Below, in pieces: positions 12,270 through 23,965 of a DNA stretch of 64,000 nucleotides. The stretch is taken from NCBI GenBank assembly GCA_038380435.1, contig JAWZYU010000034.1, positions 23,229,404 to 23,293,403 on the forward strand, in the 5' to 3' direction. Source of the DNA: Ryuthela nishihirai (lineage: Eukaryota > Arthropoda > Arachnida > Araneae > Heptathelidae). Under the pieces are notes generated by a model, which saw only the letters and a program-made list of their open reading frames with translations, was not told where the DNA came from and did not search any database. Position 1 is the stretch's first letter; each line of letters begins with the position of its first letter. The translations under genes were made by a program, and so were the position numbers.

Positions 12270-12600
12270 ACGTATTCTGCACCGCACTTTTCGCCTCCCC
12301 TACAGCCAGTGCAGTTTTAACAGTATTGTACGCCCCTGGGCAAAGCACTGGGGCCCCTACCAAGAGGTGTTGCCCCTACCCACCCACCTACGGGAATAAA
12401 AATGTAAACGGTCAATAAAATTAAGCCTATAGATTTATTGGTACTTTTAACAAAATCGATGTTAAGATGAGGCCGAGTAATTTATACACTCTGCCAAGAG
12501 ATCTCTCATGAACAATACGGCAGCATGGGGTCCCTAGAATCGTGGGGCCCCTGGGCAACTGCCCAGTGTACCCATGCCTTAAGACGGCCCTGCCTACAGC
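12270..12600. repeat. unclassified interspersed-repeat-like segment
   Basis: Contains ggggcccctgggcaactgcc and a taaggcatgggtacactgggc-like complement, a composition often seen at ends of dispersed repeats. No terminal structure could be defined. Confidence 0.3.
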
Positions 12601-13690
12601 GTAGCAGGACTTGTTTTGGAAAGATGAAGTGATTGTACGTTAAATTCTTATTTCTGCCATGTCTCAATTTATCACTCTCCGTATTTTCATATTAATACTA
12701 AATATTTCAAAAACCTCACCACACGTATCAGAGGTAAAAACATTCCTTCTTCCTTACAAATTTCAATCCCCTCCCAATTTATTAACTTATTTTCCCTTTT
12801 TAATACTAAGCCAATTCGTAGACATTGTGATTGCAACAACACAAAAAAATCACAGATAAAAAAACTCACCTTCCTGTTTTTCATTTCAATAGTTTATTAC
12901 TAAACCGGCTCAAAGAAATCGCGATTGCATCAGCAAACGAATAACCAATAAAACTAACTTTTTTAACTCCCGTTATATCCTTTAGGTGTCTTGGACTCAT
13001 GTTTAAAACTTTTTATTGCTAATACTTATTGTCGTTGTATCCCCAATTCAGCAGATGATTCACTTATGCAAAACATTACTCTTTCCTAGCAAGTAACGCT
13101 ACTCAGTAACAATCGATAACAAAATATTATTTCTTCCTCGGAAGAAAAATCAGCTAATAAAATTATTTGGAAGTAAGATATCATTTAAAAAATCTGCAAT
13201 TTTGAACACTCTTAATCTAATTGAATAGTTGGCAACAGTCTTTAGAAGGTCGGTGTGTCATGTTTTAGATGCTTTAAGATATGTTATTCATTTCATTAAT
13301 ATCTTACAATTTTTCATTGAATTTTCTCATGAAGATATTTTAGTTGGAGAAGAGCAAAGTGTGTAAGTTATATGTTTCGTGATTATTTATAAGTTGACTT
13401 ATTCACGATAATCTAGACTTGCCACGTTACTACGAAGATATGTAGGCTGATGTGCTAATGCGCATATGCATGGAGTGTAACGTGTGATGGTGAAACGCCG
13501 AGAATTGTCGTCTGCTCTTACGCTGGAGGCTAAGTTAACCTATCTGCTGAAATACGTAGTTCATTCAAGAAGTGATCTGGCGTCGTCAACTTGATGTTAT
13601 ACGTTTCTTGCTCCTAAATTGTATTGATTTAGTAGAGTAGTATATTACTTTTGTTAAGAAAATAAATATATTACTAGCTGATATAAATTA
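12600..13690. other. noncoding interval upstream of the ORF1 gene
   Basis: AT-rich to about 13400. The 13430-13700 stretch directly before the ORF1-type gene may be its 5' untranslated region, but no promoter motif was identified. Confidence 0.4.
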
Positions 13691-13717
13691 AATATTTTGG
13701 GTATATTAAATTATAAG

Positions 13718-14629
13718 ATGGGAATTCCGTGTGCTGAGTGTGGTATAGATATTGTTGATCTGACAGAGACTTTGCACTGCGCTGGAAAGTGTAGTTTAAG
13801 ATTTCATTTTTATTGTGTTGGAATTGTAGAAACCAATTTTCGCAAAATGAGCTCTGAGATAAAAAATCGATGGAAATGTCGCAGGTGTAGGGCAGCTTCT
13901 ACAGGGAAAGGGAAGAGAGGTGAAGTGAGTGTTGGCACAAGTGGTTCACGTGACACTGTGACATCGAAAGAGCCAGAAGATAGAGCCATGTCTGTTGAAA
14001 TGATTCAACACATTGATGAAATGTTCAGTAAACAGATGACCGATCTTAGGAAAGACATGATAGAAATAAATGACAGGTCCAAAAAAAAATTATTAAAAGA
14101 ACTGGAGGAATATAAAAAATGCAGTACGTACTGTTCTGATAAATTAGATGATTTTTTGAGAATTTTGACTGAGTTAACTAAACAAATTAAAGATGTCCAA
14201 CGACGAAATGAAAGACTTATGACTGAAAATCAAACTTTGCAGAAAGAAATTAAGGGATTAAAAGGGAAAATGAATGATTTAGAGCAAAACAGTAGGAATT
14301 GTAATTTAGAGATAGTGGGAGTTCATGAAACAATGAATGAAAATGTGAAGGAGATAGTTACTCATATCGCAAGTGTATTAAATGTACAGGATGAAGATAT
14401 GAATATACAGGCTGTTCATAGAGTGCCAACAAAAAATAAACAAAAAATTAAACCAATAATTATCCAACTAGCTATGAGAAAAATGAAAGAAAATTGGATC
14501 AAGTGTTGGAAATTAAAGAAGACATTATTCACTAAGGAAATACATGAGGGGCTGCCTGATGGTAGAGTTTACTTAAGTGATCATCTAACACAAGAAAACA
14601 AGCAGCTACTGTATGAATTAATTAATTAA
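13718..14629 (+). CDS. LINE ORF1-type protein, PHD finger plus coiled coil
   Basis: An intact 303-residue frame. Residues 1-60 hold a C4HC3-type PHD zinc finger: CAEC, then LHC and C, FHFYC, and a final CRRC pair. A basic linker follows. Residues ~110-200 are a charged heptad-like coiled coil rich in K, E and L. Residues ~200-300 contain NLEIVGV and a basic region ending VYLSDHLTQENKQLL, resembling the nucleic-acid-binding C-terminal half of LINE ORF1 proteins. Such proteins bind LINE RNA and assemble with the reverse transcriptase. The ATG at 13718 is chosen because it precedes the zinc finger by a few residues; an in-frame extension upstream has no ATG. No ORF2 follows: the next 100 bp are AT-rich and then an unrelated minus-strand LINE begins. 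It is therefore a truncated LINE, an ORF1-only copy, or a domesticated gene. Confidence 0.75.
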   Translation: MGIPCAECGIDIVDLTETLHCAGKCSLRFHFYCVGIVETNFRKMSSEIKNRWKCRRCRAASTGKGKRGEVSVGTSGSRDTVTSKEPEDRAMSVEMIQHIDEMFSKQMTDLRKDMIEINDRSKKKLLKELEEYKKCSTYCSDKLDDFLRILTELTKQIKDVQRRNERLMTENQTLQKEIKGLKGKMNDLEQNSRNCNLEIVGVHETMNENVKEIVTHIASVLNVQDEDMNIQAVHRVPTKNKQKIKPIIIQLAMRKMKENWIKCWKLKKTLFTKEIHEGLPDGRVYLSDHLTQENKQLLYELIN

Positions 14630-14735
14630 ATTATATTGGGATTTAAAATAAATAGTTATAAATTATAGCATATTCTGTTTATTATAGCTTGTTTACTATA
14701 GTACCATACGTAGTATATGGATATCAAATTATATT

Positions 14736-17700
14736 CATCATCATCATCATCCTCAAGCAGCCATGGGCTACGGAGGTCCAACCAGACCGCGCAATTTAAT
14801 TCTCCAAGCATATCTGTCCTGAGCTACATCTGCTGCATCCGGCCACTGTACACCAATTCTAACAAGGTCCTGTTTGACATTGTCTGCCCACCGCATCCTA
14901 GGTCTCCCCCTCCTTCTGAGGCCTCCAGGCACACTGTTCATAACCCTATTCGCCAATCTATAATTATCCATACGGGCAACATGGCCAAACTAGCGGAGTC
15001 TCTCTCTGCACAATATGCTGCTTAAAGGAGGTTGCAGACTCCTTTGCCTAACCTCATCATTAGTTACAAAGTTAAACCACCTAATACCCAAGATACTGCG
15101 TAAGCATCTAGAATCAAAAGCATCTAGTTTCCTGTTATCTTGCTTACACAGCGTCCAAGTTTCACTACCATAACTAACACTAGAAAGAACCAAACTATTA
15201 TACAGTCTAATTTTAGTCTTTAGGTGTATACGCCTATTTCTCCACACTCTCCATAGATTCTTAAAAGTCCCGGCAGCAATACCTATTCGTCTGTTAATCT
15301 CATGCCGCACATCACCAGTATCAGTTACGCAGCTCCCAAGGTAATTAAACTGTGACACCTGCTCAAGACTGCAACCATTCAGATTAACTGAATCACAACC
15401 TGCCTGACCAATTTTCATCACTTTAGTTTTCTCTCTGTTTATAACCAAACCTACTGTACTACCAGTCTCATCAACAGTTCGAATGAAAGAGTTCACTCAT
15501 CAACATCATTTGCCAAAAGAGCTAAATCATCAGCATAATCTAAATCAGAGATTTTCGTATCTCCAGCCAATTTAAGGCCAAAAGCTTTCCCTTGAAGTGA
15601 ATTTCGCATAACATAATCAACAATTAAACTAAAGAGAAAAGGAGACAAAATGCACCCTTGTCGAACACCAGAAGTAATGCTAAACCAATTGCTACAAGCC
15701 TTACCAACTCTCACACATGACTCAGTGTTATTATAGAGAGCTTTCATTATGTTAACTAACTTGTCTGGTATACCATATGATTTCACAATCAACCACAAAT
15801 TATGACGATCAACAGAGTCGAAAGCCTTTTTGAAATCAACAAAGCTAGCAACCAAAGGTTTCTGAAACTCTAAACATTTCTCAAGAATCTGCCTAAGTGA
15901 AAATATCTGATCTACACATCCCCTATCATTTCTGAATCCACATTGCTCATCACGCAACTGCCTGTCAACCAGATTCTTAATTCTATTAAGCACAATCATG
16001 GAAAGAACTTTACCTGGAACGGAGAGTAGGCTGATACCCCTATAGTTATCACAAGAACTGCGATCACCTTTTTTGAAAATAGGGATAATAATAGCTCTGG
16101 TAAAAGTCTTTAGGTCCTTGCCTTTATCATAAAAGTTATTCAAAATTTCAGTCATCCAAATGGTAACGGAAACATTCCCAGCTCTAAGCATTTCCGTAGT
16201 AATTTCATCTACCCCTGGGGATTTATGAAGTTTAAGTTTAGAAAGAGCCAAACTAACTTCAGATTGTGTTATAGGGCTAACATTAAAGCCAACAATGCAT
16301 CTATCATCATTGCAAACAATGGGAGTAGAACTGACCACATTGTTTAGAACATAACTGAAATGCTCAGCCCACCTAGCCATGACAGAATCCTCACCTTCTA
16401 TAACCTTGCCTTGTTTATCCTTCAATCCCTGTATACCTGTTCGTTTTCTACCACACAAAACATTAACTATCTGGTACAGCTCTCTGCTGTTGTGCTGTCT
16501 AACTGCTTCCTCAGCTTTGTCAGCAAGGCCATCAAGCCAAAGATTCTTATCAGTAGCTAACTGATTCTTTACACGTTTATTAAGTTCTTTGTAATGCTTT
16601 CTATTAGGACTAGTAGGGTACTGATTAAGGACATTCCTGCAGTTCCTTCTTTCTGAAATAAGCTCAAGTGCCTTATCACTTAAATAATTCTGCCTCCTCT
16701 GCTCCTTTTTCCCTAAAAGAGTACTGTTAGTTTCCAAAAAAGACTGTTTAAAATGGCCCCATTCTTCCTCAACTTCAGTATTAAGCAAACCATGACTGTC
16801 ATAATGACTAAGTAACCTATCATGGTAAGCTTTAGCTATAACTGGGTCTTTCAGAGCTTCAGTAGTAAAGGTAAATTTTTTAACCCTAGCACAACACTTT
16901 TTAAGTTTAAGTTGCAAGACACTTTTAACAAGGTAATGGTCAGATCCAATTTCAGCTCCCCTATATGCCGTGGTATTTCTAACAGAAGTAGCCCATTTGC
17001 TGTTAATTAATATATAATCAATCATATTCTTATGCAGCCCATCAGGTAAAACCCATGTGTATTTATGTATGTCGCGGTGTTTGTAATATGTGTTAGTTAT
17101 TCTGAAACCATTTAGTTTACTTACCTGTAGGAGACGTTGCCCATTGCCATTGCAGCTACCAATACCAAAAGGGCCTATTACTCCTCCCCAAAGGTCAGAG
17201 TCGGTACCAACTTTGGCATTGAAGTCACCAAGAACAAGGGTAATATCTCCTTTCTTGACAGAATTCAAAATATCATGAAGTTGTCTGTAAAACCTATCCT
17301 TCTCATCCTCATCAGAATCCTCAGTGGGGGCATAACAGCAGATAACATTCAAGTCTTTAATGCTTGCCTGAAATTTTGCTGTAAGAAACCTTTCATTAAT
17401 GCACTCATATCCTAGAAGAGCATCACTAGCATGTCTGCTGGCAGCAGACCCACACCTTGGTGATGCTTTCCATCCTCCCTCCCTGTAAAGAGAAATTTAA
17501 AGTTATTTTTAAGTATCTCACCTTTACCTGTCCATCTGGTCTCTTGCAAGCCTAGAATATCTAGGTTATAGCGCTGGAATTCCTGCATGAGGACATCAAG
17601 AGAATAATCTCTATGTAATGTCCTCACGTTCCTGCAGAGAGAAAATGATTAGTAGGATTTTTAAAGAAATTCGGTTTATTGAGATTGGTAGGGCCAACAA

Positions 17701-18386
17701 TATCAAACAGCCCCCTGATCGCAGGCATGGGGCAAAGACCTATTCCTCCTCCGCTAAAGGCTGAAGTCACCGATGCTGGTAGGAACTTCAGGCACCACCT
17801 TTTCAAGTGGACTTTTTCAAGAACCATATGGCCTGCCTGAGACACATTACTCCAGTTTAGGCTTGACGATGCCCAACTACCTAAGTAAGGTTCAGGTACC
17901 TGCGATGGCCTCTGATTAGGATTATCCACCAGCTGATATAAGGTATCCCATGCCTCTGTTCACTTAGGGCTGGCAACCCAGAAGCAAACAGAAAACACAG
18001 CGGCAGACTCTCCCTCAACAGAGGCCCACCAGTGCAGCAAGTCCAGGATCCATAATCAAGCTCAAATCCATAAACAAGTCCAGTCTAATAGGTATAAATG
18101 GTCAGCACCAGGACCCTGTGAAGTTGACCACTCCTCAGCAGGGTTGAAAAAAAAAAAAGAAAAAAGTGGCCATAGATGACCAGATCAGTAGGCCATACTG
18201 AACTGGCAGCCATCCCCTTCCGTTCCCTTCCAAAAGAGAATATCTCTTTTGAAAGGTACTAACGGCCTGCACCACGAGAAGGCGGGGTCGGACATTAGGT
18301 GCTAGACCTGGCCGGTTCTGTGCATCATCACTGGGGATTGGTACACAGCTCTCCTTCCAGTTTACGCCTAGCTACCATTTTCAAGC
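14736..18386 (-). mobile_element. full-length RTE-like non-LTR retrotransposon
   Basis: A 3.65-kb LINE on the minus strand. The 3' end is the cat-repeat tail at 14736-14751; the 5' end is at about 18386. An 11-bp direct repeat, CAAATTATATT, flanks it at 14725-14735 and 18387-18397, as expected for target-primed reverse transcription. It has a 5' leader, a short N-terminal segment, endonuclease and reverse transcriptase domains, and a conserved C-terminal region. It appears to be a complete insertion with a few disabling mutations. Relatives in this window: 40559-44068, 52084-53076 and 9957-10063. Confidence 0.92.
14768..17929 (-). pseudogene. endonuclease-reverse transcriptase of the RTE-like LINE
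   Basis: Read 18 to 14.7 kb. An N-terminal unknown segment (17929-17624) ends in SAGT just before the endonuclease start. The APE-type endonuclease has LGLQETRW near 17530 and VICCYAPTED, LVLGDFNAKVG and GSDHYLV between 17350 and 16900. The reverse transcriptase (about 16240-15500) has IIIPIFKKGDRSSCDNYRG, FVDFKKAFDSVDR, GVRQGCILSPFLF and the catalytic YADD. The C-terminal part includes FNYLGS, YGSETWTL, a CRERLR segment and RRRGRPRMRW. Four pieces are open: 17412-17627, 15493-17352 (619 residues), 14990-15496 and 14768-14971. Breaks occur near 17630, 17400, 15495 and 14980. The product would nick DNA and copy its own RNA; the breaks make it inactive. Confidence 0.92.
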
Positions 18387-18522
18387 CAAATTATATTACA
18401 AACACTATAATTATCGTACGATTGGCAACATTGTTCTAGTTTCTCAGCGGGTTTCATTCGACGAGATAGAATAAGGTAGGTTGATTATTCTACCTTATTC
18501 TAACACTCCTAGTTAGAATCCT

Positions 18523-18891
18523 GGGGCAGGGGTGGCTCAGTTTGTAGCGTGCCAGGCTCGTAATCTGTAGTTCCCATGTTCGAGTCCCAGCTGGGTCAGC
18601 GTTGAGATTTATCTCCGCAAATTTCCCCGCCCTGCCCACTGTCAGTAGGGGACCCGATAGGCTTGGAAAAGCCGCCGTCCGTCGGATGGGATGCTAAGCC
18701 GTGTCCCGTGTGTGGGAGAGCCATACCCTGTGCACGTTAAAGAACACGCTGGATAGCCTTGACGAGAAGCTACCATCTATCTCTCAACAGCTGTTCCAGT
18801 GGGTCCCTTCCCCCAACCTTCTCTGAGCCTTCGGGGTCCATGTGACCTGGCCATTTAGCCCACGCTAAGAGGTTAAACAACCCAACCCAAC
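18523..18891 (+). mobile_element. SINE B, complete copy
   Basis: A tRNA-like head at about 18530-18600 (ggtggctcagtttgtagcg as box A region, gttcgagtccc as box B) resembles elongator tRNA-Met; a related head at 58924 has a CAT anticodon position. The body has a conserved centre (gatgggatgctaagc, gtgcacgttaaagaacac) followed by a 3' part ending in cccaacccaacc. Six other copies are in this window. Confidence 0.9.
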
Positions 18892-18894
18892 CTT

Positions 18895-19205
18895 CATCTG
18901 CCACCTACACAGCTGAATTATGTTCAATAGTTGATATACTGACAGTGTGAACTGTCGTGTTCTAAAATATAACACGAAACTTTTCTTACCATCTGTGGCA
19001 AAAACATCCACTTATTAATAAGTGGAAACAGGGTCTAGCTTCCATTATAACTCTTCAGTTTCAAACTAGGGATAAGAAAATTATTTTCCCATGCCTGTTA
19101 GGTTGGATAATTACAATTGCAGCATTTTTAAGCATGGTGTCACAACTGCTGAATGATGTTTCATTTATATTTATGTCACGTTTCACCCAGGATGCCTAAA
19201 AAATT
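18895..19205. other. noncoding interval
   Basis: No recognisable feature. Confidence 0.5.
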
Positions 19206-19209
19206 TTTT

Positions 19210-19560
19210 TTCCAGTGTCAGAAGCAGAGGTGGGATAAAAAATGACCATCCTACTGCACAAGACTTTAATCATAGAATGATAATTCTAATTGCCAAAGAA
19301 ATAATTAGTACATGCAGAATGACCAACTGCGCCCCAGATTGTGGCATAGTTTTGATTCCTACACATGTGCCTACAGAACTCGAAAATTTTCAATTTATTG
19401 AACATTTAGGAAACATTGAGGAGGAAGCTGATGTTCCGATGGTCTCGGATACAATAGGAATCGGTTTCTCTGATGCCCTACAACGAAATTCTTCAGCATA
19501 TGTAGCTAGATACATATCTGCTAAGTTCAAATGCATGGCTTGAGATGGGGTGCTCTTAGA
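19210..19560 (+). pseudogene. P-element/THAP9-like transposase C-terminal remnant
   Basis: In frame, GGIKNDHPTAQDFN near 19235 resembles the family motif of the type RGGxNNNPTxxxF near the end of the catalytic core; SSAYVARYIS near 19490-19510 resembles the IAGYVARK motif close to the C terminus. The frame stops after about 88 residues beyond the first ATG, and weak similarity continues to about 19700. It is separate from the 6360 remnant, which holds N-terminal and middle parts. Confidence 0.55.
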
Positions 19561-19599
19561 TGAAAAACTTTTGACTAAGGACTCTTTGTTTTCATCTTT

Positions 19600-20255
19600 C
19601 AAAGAGTACGATGATGTTACAAGACTGACCTATCCCTCAAACTCACTATCACAACTCTGTGAACTTCGTTAGATTCAGTGCTTCTTTTCCTGTGATTTGT
19701 TATGAACAGGGTAAAACAAGAATTATTATCCCAGCTGAAAAGTGTAAATCATGAGTTGCTTACTTGTAGCCTTCATGCCATTGAAGTGTGAGATAACATG
19801 TCCATGTTCTTAGGTGGTAAATTTGCAATGATATTTGCATATTTTAAGGTTATTGTGAATAGTGCCTTTTAGCCTGAATAGTTTTTGACTGTTTGCAAAT
19901 AGCTTTATGTACATATGTAATTTGGTACATTATGTAATTTTAAGAAAGTCATTGTCCAGTATTACTAGTTTGAGCAGTGTGTTGGTTACAATGTTATAAA
20001 AGTAATTATTTGTAAGCATATCTTAAATAGGAAACGTATTCTTCACACTGTTGATATGATTAATATCGACCCAATATAGGGCTATGAAGGGATTTTTAGT
20101 CCTTTATAGCAGTTTTTAGTAGACTTGGATGCTTTCCCTATTGATATTTGTAATTTTTGTTACAATAAAGGTCTCATTGAGGTAATTTTTAATGAATTAA
20201 AATGTATGACCTTTAATTTTTAAATTCTGTATTTTACTAATATATATGGTTAAAT
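19600..20255. other. noncoding interval
   Basis: AT-rich; no supported feature beyond possible decayed flank of the P-like remnant. Confidence 0.5.
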
Positions 20256-20257
20256 AC

Positions 20258-20750
20258 AGAGTGGTTATAATTAAACTGACAGTACTCAGAGTGATGTAGA
20301 GAAGAATCTACTCGACGAATCACAGAGAAAAGTGGTGGATATCTTAATAAAAACATGGGGTAGAAAATTTGCGAAAGTGTTAGTACCACCAGGAGGCGTG
20401 GTTGCGCTAAAAATGTAATAAACATGTGCTAATTTCTTGTGATATTGCAGCCAATCACACGTGAGAGTCATATGAGGCACACTATAAAATGTGATGTCTT
20501 CCCTGTAATCGCGAGAAGGAACCAAGGGTATCTCCAAGAACCGAGCTTTGCTAGTGAAATTCTTTTATCAAAACGGTAGTAATGCCGCCGCTGCATTACG
20601 CGAATATCGTCTGAAAGATATAAGGACCTTTGTCGCTAAATGGACTGAAAAATATGATACAGAAATTCGAAGAGACAGGCGAGTTGGGTGTTTCTACTGG
20701 TAGAGGCCGGCGACCTATTGTAGACAGCAATGTGGAAGACACGATGGAAC
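20258..20750 (+). mobile_element. DUF4817-type DNA transposon 5' remnant
   Basis: Begins near cagagtggttataattaaac, which looks like a transposon terminus. At 20525-20640 and 20630-20745 two frames, one base-shift apart, encode KNRALLVKFFYQNG, NAAAALREYR, then MSLNGLKNMIQKFEETGEL and GRGRRPIVD. This is the helix-turn-helix-containing N-terminal region (DUF4817 as I recall it) of a transposase family common in arthropods. The rest of the gene is missing; the sequence changes abruptly near 20752 to the Polinton-like terminus. Confidence 0.7.
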
Positions 20751-20754
20751 CAGG

Positions 20755-20940
20755 GGTTAAAAAAGGGGGTAGGAAGTTTTTTTTTAAAATTAATTATGAA
20801 TTATTAATTATGAATATTAATAAAGGTGCGTGGTCAGAGACGTCATAGGGGTGTGTTGCCGGAAGTGACGTCATAGGGGCCGTGATCGGAAGTGACATCA
20901 TAGGGGGAAAGCACTAGTGGGGTTCCGTGCAGTAGGACTA
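20755..20940. mobile_element. lone terminus of the Polinton-like family
   Basis: Ends in ggactatactacttac, matching the right end of the 46605-51669 element (gtgactatactact). Inside that it keeps the same order as that TIR: taataaaggtgcgtgg, gtgacgtcatagggg twice, and gggggaaagcact. The opposite terminus is not found nearby. The segment is therefore a truncated or rearranged insertion. Confidence 0.75.
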
Positions 20941-21334
20941 TACTACTTACATCTAATGGAAGGCACCACATGACACTCGTGTGCTGATCAACGTAAAAGG
21001 AAAACTGACATTATTGCAGCAGAAATGGAACCTATCGAAAAGATCTGCGTTACACGATATTTGTCTAATTCCGTCTGGATATTCAGTTGAAGAAAATGGA
21101 AACTTTTGAATTTTGAGCCGTGTCAAAGAATTATTGCCAACAGGATTTGATAGCGATAAATTCAGAAGATGTAACTCTCGAATGGAGTTGTGCCCAGAGA
21201 TGACTCTTTTCAAAGGGGGAGGTTTCGAGCTTTTATTTTTCATATTATGAAAAAAAAAGATTATCGCTACCAAAAGATCAAATAGTTGGGATTAATGTCC
21301 ATGTTCCAAGCTCTCGTGGGTGTGAGGATGGTTG

Positions 21335-21650
21335 TGAGATAGGACCCACTGGACGGCTGTTGGAAGAAGGGTTCAGCCTCCCATCAAGGCCATCCAGCGT
21401 GTTCTTTAAAGTGCGTGGGGTATGGCTCCCCCATATACGGACCCACGTCTTAACGTCCCATCCGACGGATGGTGTCCTTTTCAAGCCCAACAGTAACCCC
21501 TATTCATTGTAGGCAGGGCGGGGGGGGGGGGGGGAGATGGCAGAGAAAATATCTCTTCTCCTGCACAGTTGGAATCCGAACCTGAGAATTGCAGATTACG
21601 AGCCTGGCATGCTACCAATGAATTCATAGGGTGCAGCAGCTGCAACCACG
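21335..21650 (-). mobile_element. SINE B, diverged near-complete copy
   Basis: Minus-strand copy. The 3' part is at 21340, the conserved centre (ccatccgacggatgg complement) near 21460, and the tRNA-like head near 21590-21640 (gattacgagcctggcatgctacc). A run of 16 guanines interrupts the middle. Confidence 0.8.
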
Positions 21651-21799
21651 TGACCCTAAACAGCACACCGACTTCGTTTTGCGATTTCTGGCTAGGATGC
21701 AGCTCGATGACACGTGGCCTTCGATGAATGGGTGCTTTTCACTTCAGATAACAGCAGCGCTATTGACCATTCTGGATTAGTTTTGTTAAAAGGCAAAGG

Positions 21800-22970
21800 A
21801 AGAACCATTTGGATGATGGTGAGAGGTGGAACGTCATCAGATGGATGGAAGTGAGACAGTCACATAAAGAGGTTGCCAGATTCATGAATGTGTTGAAAAG
21901 TGTAATTCTTAGACTCTGGAGATGTTTAAATACATTGAAACAGGCTCTAGAACAGGAGGCAGTGGCTCTGAATACTCTAATAAATCGTTCTTGACAACTT
22001 TTGGTTCAACTTTCAGTTCTGAAAATGTTTTCACTCTTTTCATTAGAAACAAGCACTTGAGCTGGGCGGCAAATGGTAATTGGGAAGCACTGGTGCAATT
22101 CAAATGATCTATACACTCGAAATTTGATACGTTGGCGAGAAAACACAAACTCGTAAGTCACACTGCTGAATGGCAGATTTTTTAAAATAATTCTTTTCAT
22201 CAGTTTTATTGTATACACTTCAATACAACTATATTAAAATTATGTAATGTTTTATTTTTGTTAATAAAATAATCTGCAGTTTCTTTTTTCCTGTTGTAGC
22301 TTTTGATCCAATTAAGATAATAATTTGCAGTTCTGAAATTTTGTTAGCTTTTGAACCTGAAAAGGACCGACCCCTGCTCTGAAAGAATGAGACAGATATA
22401 TAGAGACAGATATATAGACCCAGCGCAACAACAGTTCAAAATGATCGTTTCCTCTTCCTAACTGCAAGGTGCAACAGAACGACGTCCACATGCCAACTTA
22501 CATCCGAGTTGTGAGCTCCCACAGGAAGACTAGTATCCAGAGTAAATGTATCCACACAGCTTCATGAAATGTGATGTGTCGGAATCCCTGTAGTGTGCAG
22601 ACCACTAATTTCAGCTCATCGAAGAGCACAATTGGAATGGGGCAGCCAGCACCTCAAATGGAACAGTGATCAATGGGGACGGGTTTTCTTTTTGGATGAA
22701 TCACGATATAGGGTAAATAGTGATTATCAACACCAATGCATTTGGAGAGAGCATGGGAGACGTTATTAAACTCTGAATATTGTGGAAAAGGTACATTTTG
22801 GTGGGAGTGGTTTGTTGGTCAGGGGAGGTATCGCTATTAATGGCCACACTCACACATGTCTTCTAAGGAAGGACTGTTAATTGCCCTAAGATAGACAAAC
22901 GAGATCCTAGAGCCTTGGACAAGACGTTTTAAAGGTCCATTGGGTTACAAATAAGTTTCATGGATGATAA
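21800..22970 (+). pseudogene. Tc1-like transposase, 5' part (interrupted)
   Basis: At 21809-21925 the frame reads through the N-terminal helix-turn-helix region (HKEVARFMNV, SVILRLW). Unrelated AT-rich sequence (about 21930-22385) follows. From about 22395 the transposase resumes with a DRFLFLTAR-like start of the second DNA-binding half, AHRRAQLEW, then WGRVFFLDESRYRV, whose D is the second acidic residue of the DDE/D catalytic triad, and REHGRRY. Several stops and shifts are present. At 22950-22970 it reaches the conserved FMDDN motif, where the LTR element is inserted. The 3' part resumes at 29686. Confidence 0.88.
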
Positions 22971-23935
22971 TGTCGTGCCCCCAGGAATTGATCCTGCGGA
23001 CACGACTTGGGCTATAAAAGGTCCTTGAATATGTTTTTCTCGAAGTGTGAACAAAGACCTGGTTAGTCATCTCAGTTCCAAGAACTTGCCAGTTCAACTG
23101 GATGAAACCAGTGTCCGGCATCGCCCCAGGAGCCAAGAACTTCCGGACCCAGAGTTCGGACCCGCCACCAAAGAGGCCGAGTAGGCGGAGCGATGCACCC
23201 GACGTCCAATGGCAAGCGCCCGCGTCAGCTTACCACGCTGACCACCGCTAGAGGTCGCGGCGGGAAGAAGCGGCAATTCTGAACTGCGGCAGAGAAGAGC
23301 CAGGTTGTCTCCATGTTTCGACAGAGTGAAGACGTCTTCTTTTGGCCGGGAATCGGCAAGGCCTCGTGTAACTAGTTTAGAAGTTTTCGAACTGTTTTAA
23401 TCTTTTTGTCTAGTTATACCTAGGCGATGGGCCTCCAAAGGACAGTGCTGATCTTCGCAACAAAGGCTCCTGCAGCGACCACCTCATCCAACAGGTAGAG
23501 TCACCCTCATTCATAAATCTGGTATCTTTTCCACAAATTTCTATTGTCTGCTTCCGCCACTGTGCTCTGGGGAACAGCCCCCATACTAGGACTTTAGAGC
23601 TGGTAGCTCACATTAAATGAACAGACTTTTGCCTAAACGAGTTGGCGTCTAATTGTAAAGGCGGTCATCGCCTGAGAACGAGAAAGTTGGCTGTATTCCC
23701 CGAAGGGAACTCCTGATACGGGAGAGTAGTTTTAGCAATGTACTGTAAACAAATTATGTTTAAATGGTAATATCTGACTCCTCTCCGTCTTTTAAGATTG
23801 AGTCACGTATCGGGTTATGGCAGAGAAGGTCCCCTTCTCGATAGTCTGCACAAGTCACAGCACGGCCAAAATCGACGGGAGGGAGTCAGAAATTTAATGG
23901 CGGACCGCCCTCATACGAAAGGGGGGTTCACGTCA
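22971..23935 (+). repeat. 5' LTR
   Basis: 965 bp, TG..CA ends, about 99% identical to the 3' LTR by eye. Most differences are C/T or G/A transitions. A TATA box lies at 23013-23020. Confidence 0.95.
23013..23020 (+). promoter_or_regulatory. TATA box in 5' LTR
   Basis: tataaaag, 42 bp inside the LTR, in the sequence ggctataaaaggtcc; identical in the 3' LTR near 28762. Likely the promoter of the retroelement RNA. Confidence 0.65.
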
Positions 23936-23936
23936 A

Positions 23937-23965
23937 ATTGTTGCCGTGACCCAGGATTTTCGAAC
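23937..23965 (+). promoter_or_regulatory. primer-binding site, tRNA-His-like
   Basis: Directly after the LTR, ttgttgccgtgacccagg followed by a cgaacc-ending stretch resembles the complement of a tRNA-His 3' end (acceptor strand GTCACGGCA, then CCA). The expected TGG is altered to TTG here. A second similar site beginning tggtgacgtgacc follows near 24005 after another cgtcaaatt, as if this stretch was duplicated. Confidence 0.5.

Noticed and set aside
16360..17415. Plus-strand open frames within the RTE-like LINE
   Set aside because: Antisense shadows of the endonuclease-RT gene.
22945..23276. Minus-strand frames repeated at 28703-29025
   Set aside because: They lie in the LTRs and simply duplicate with them.
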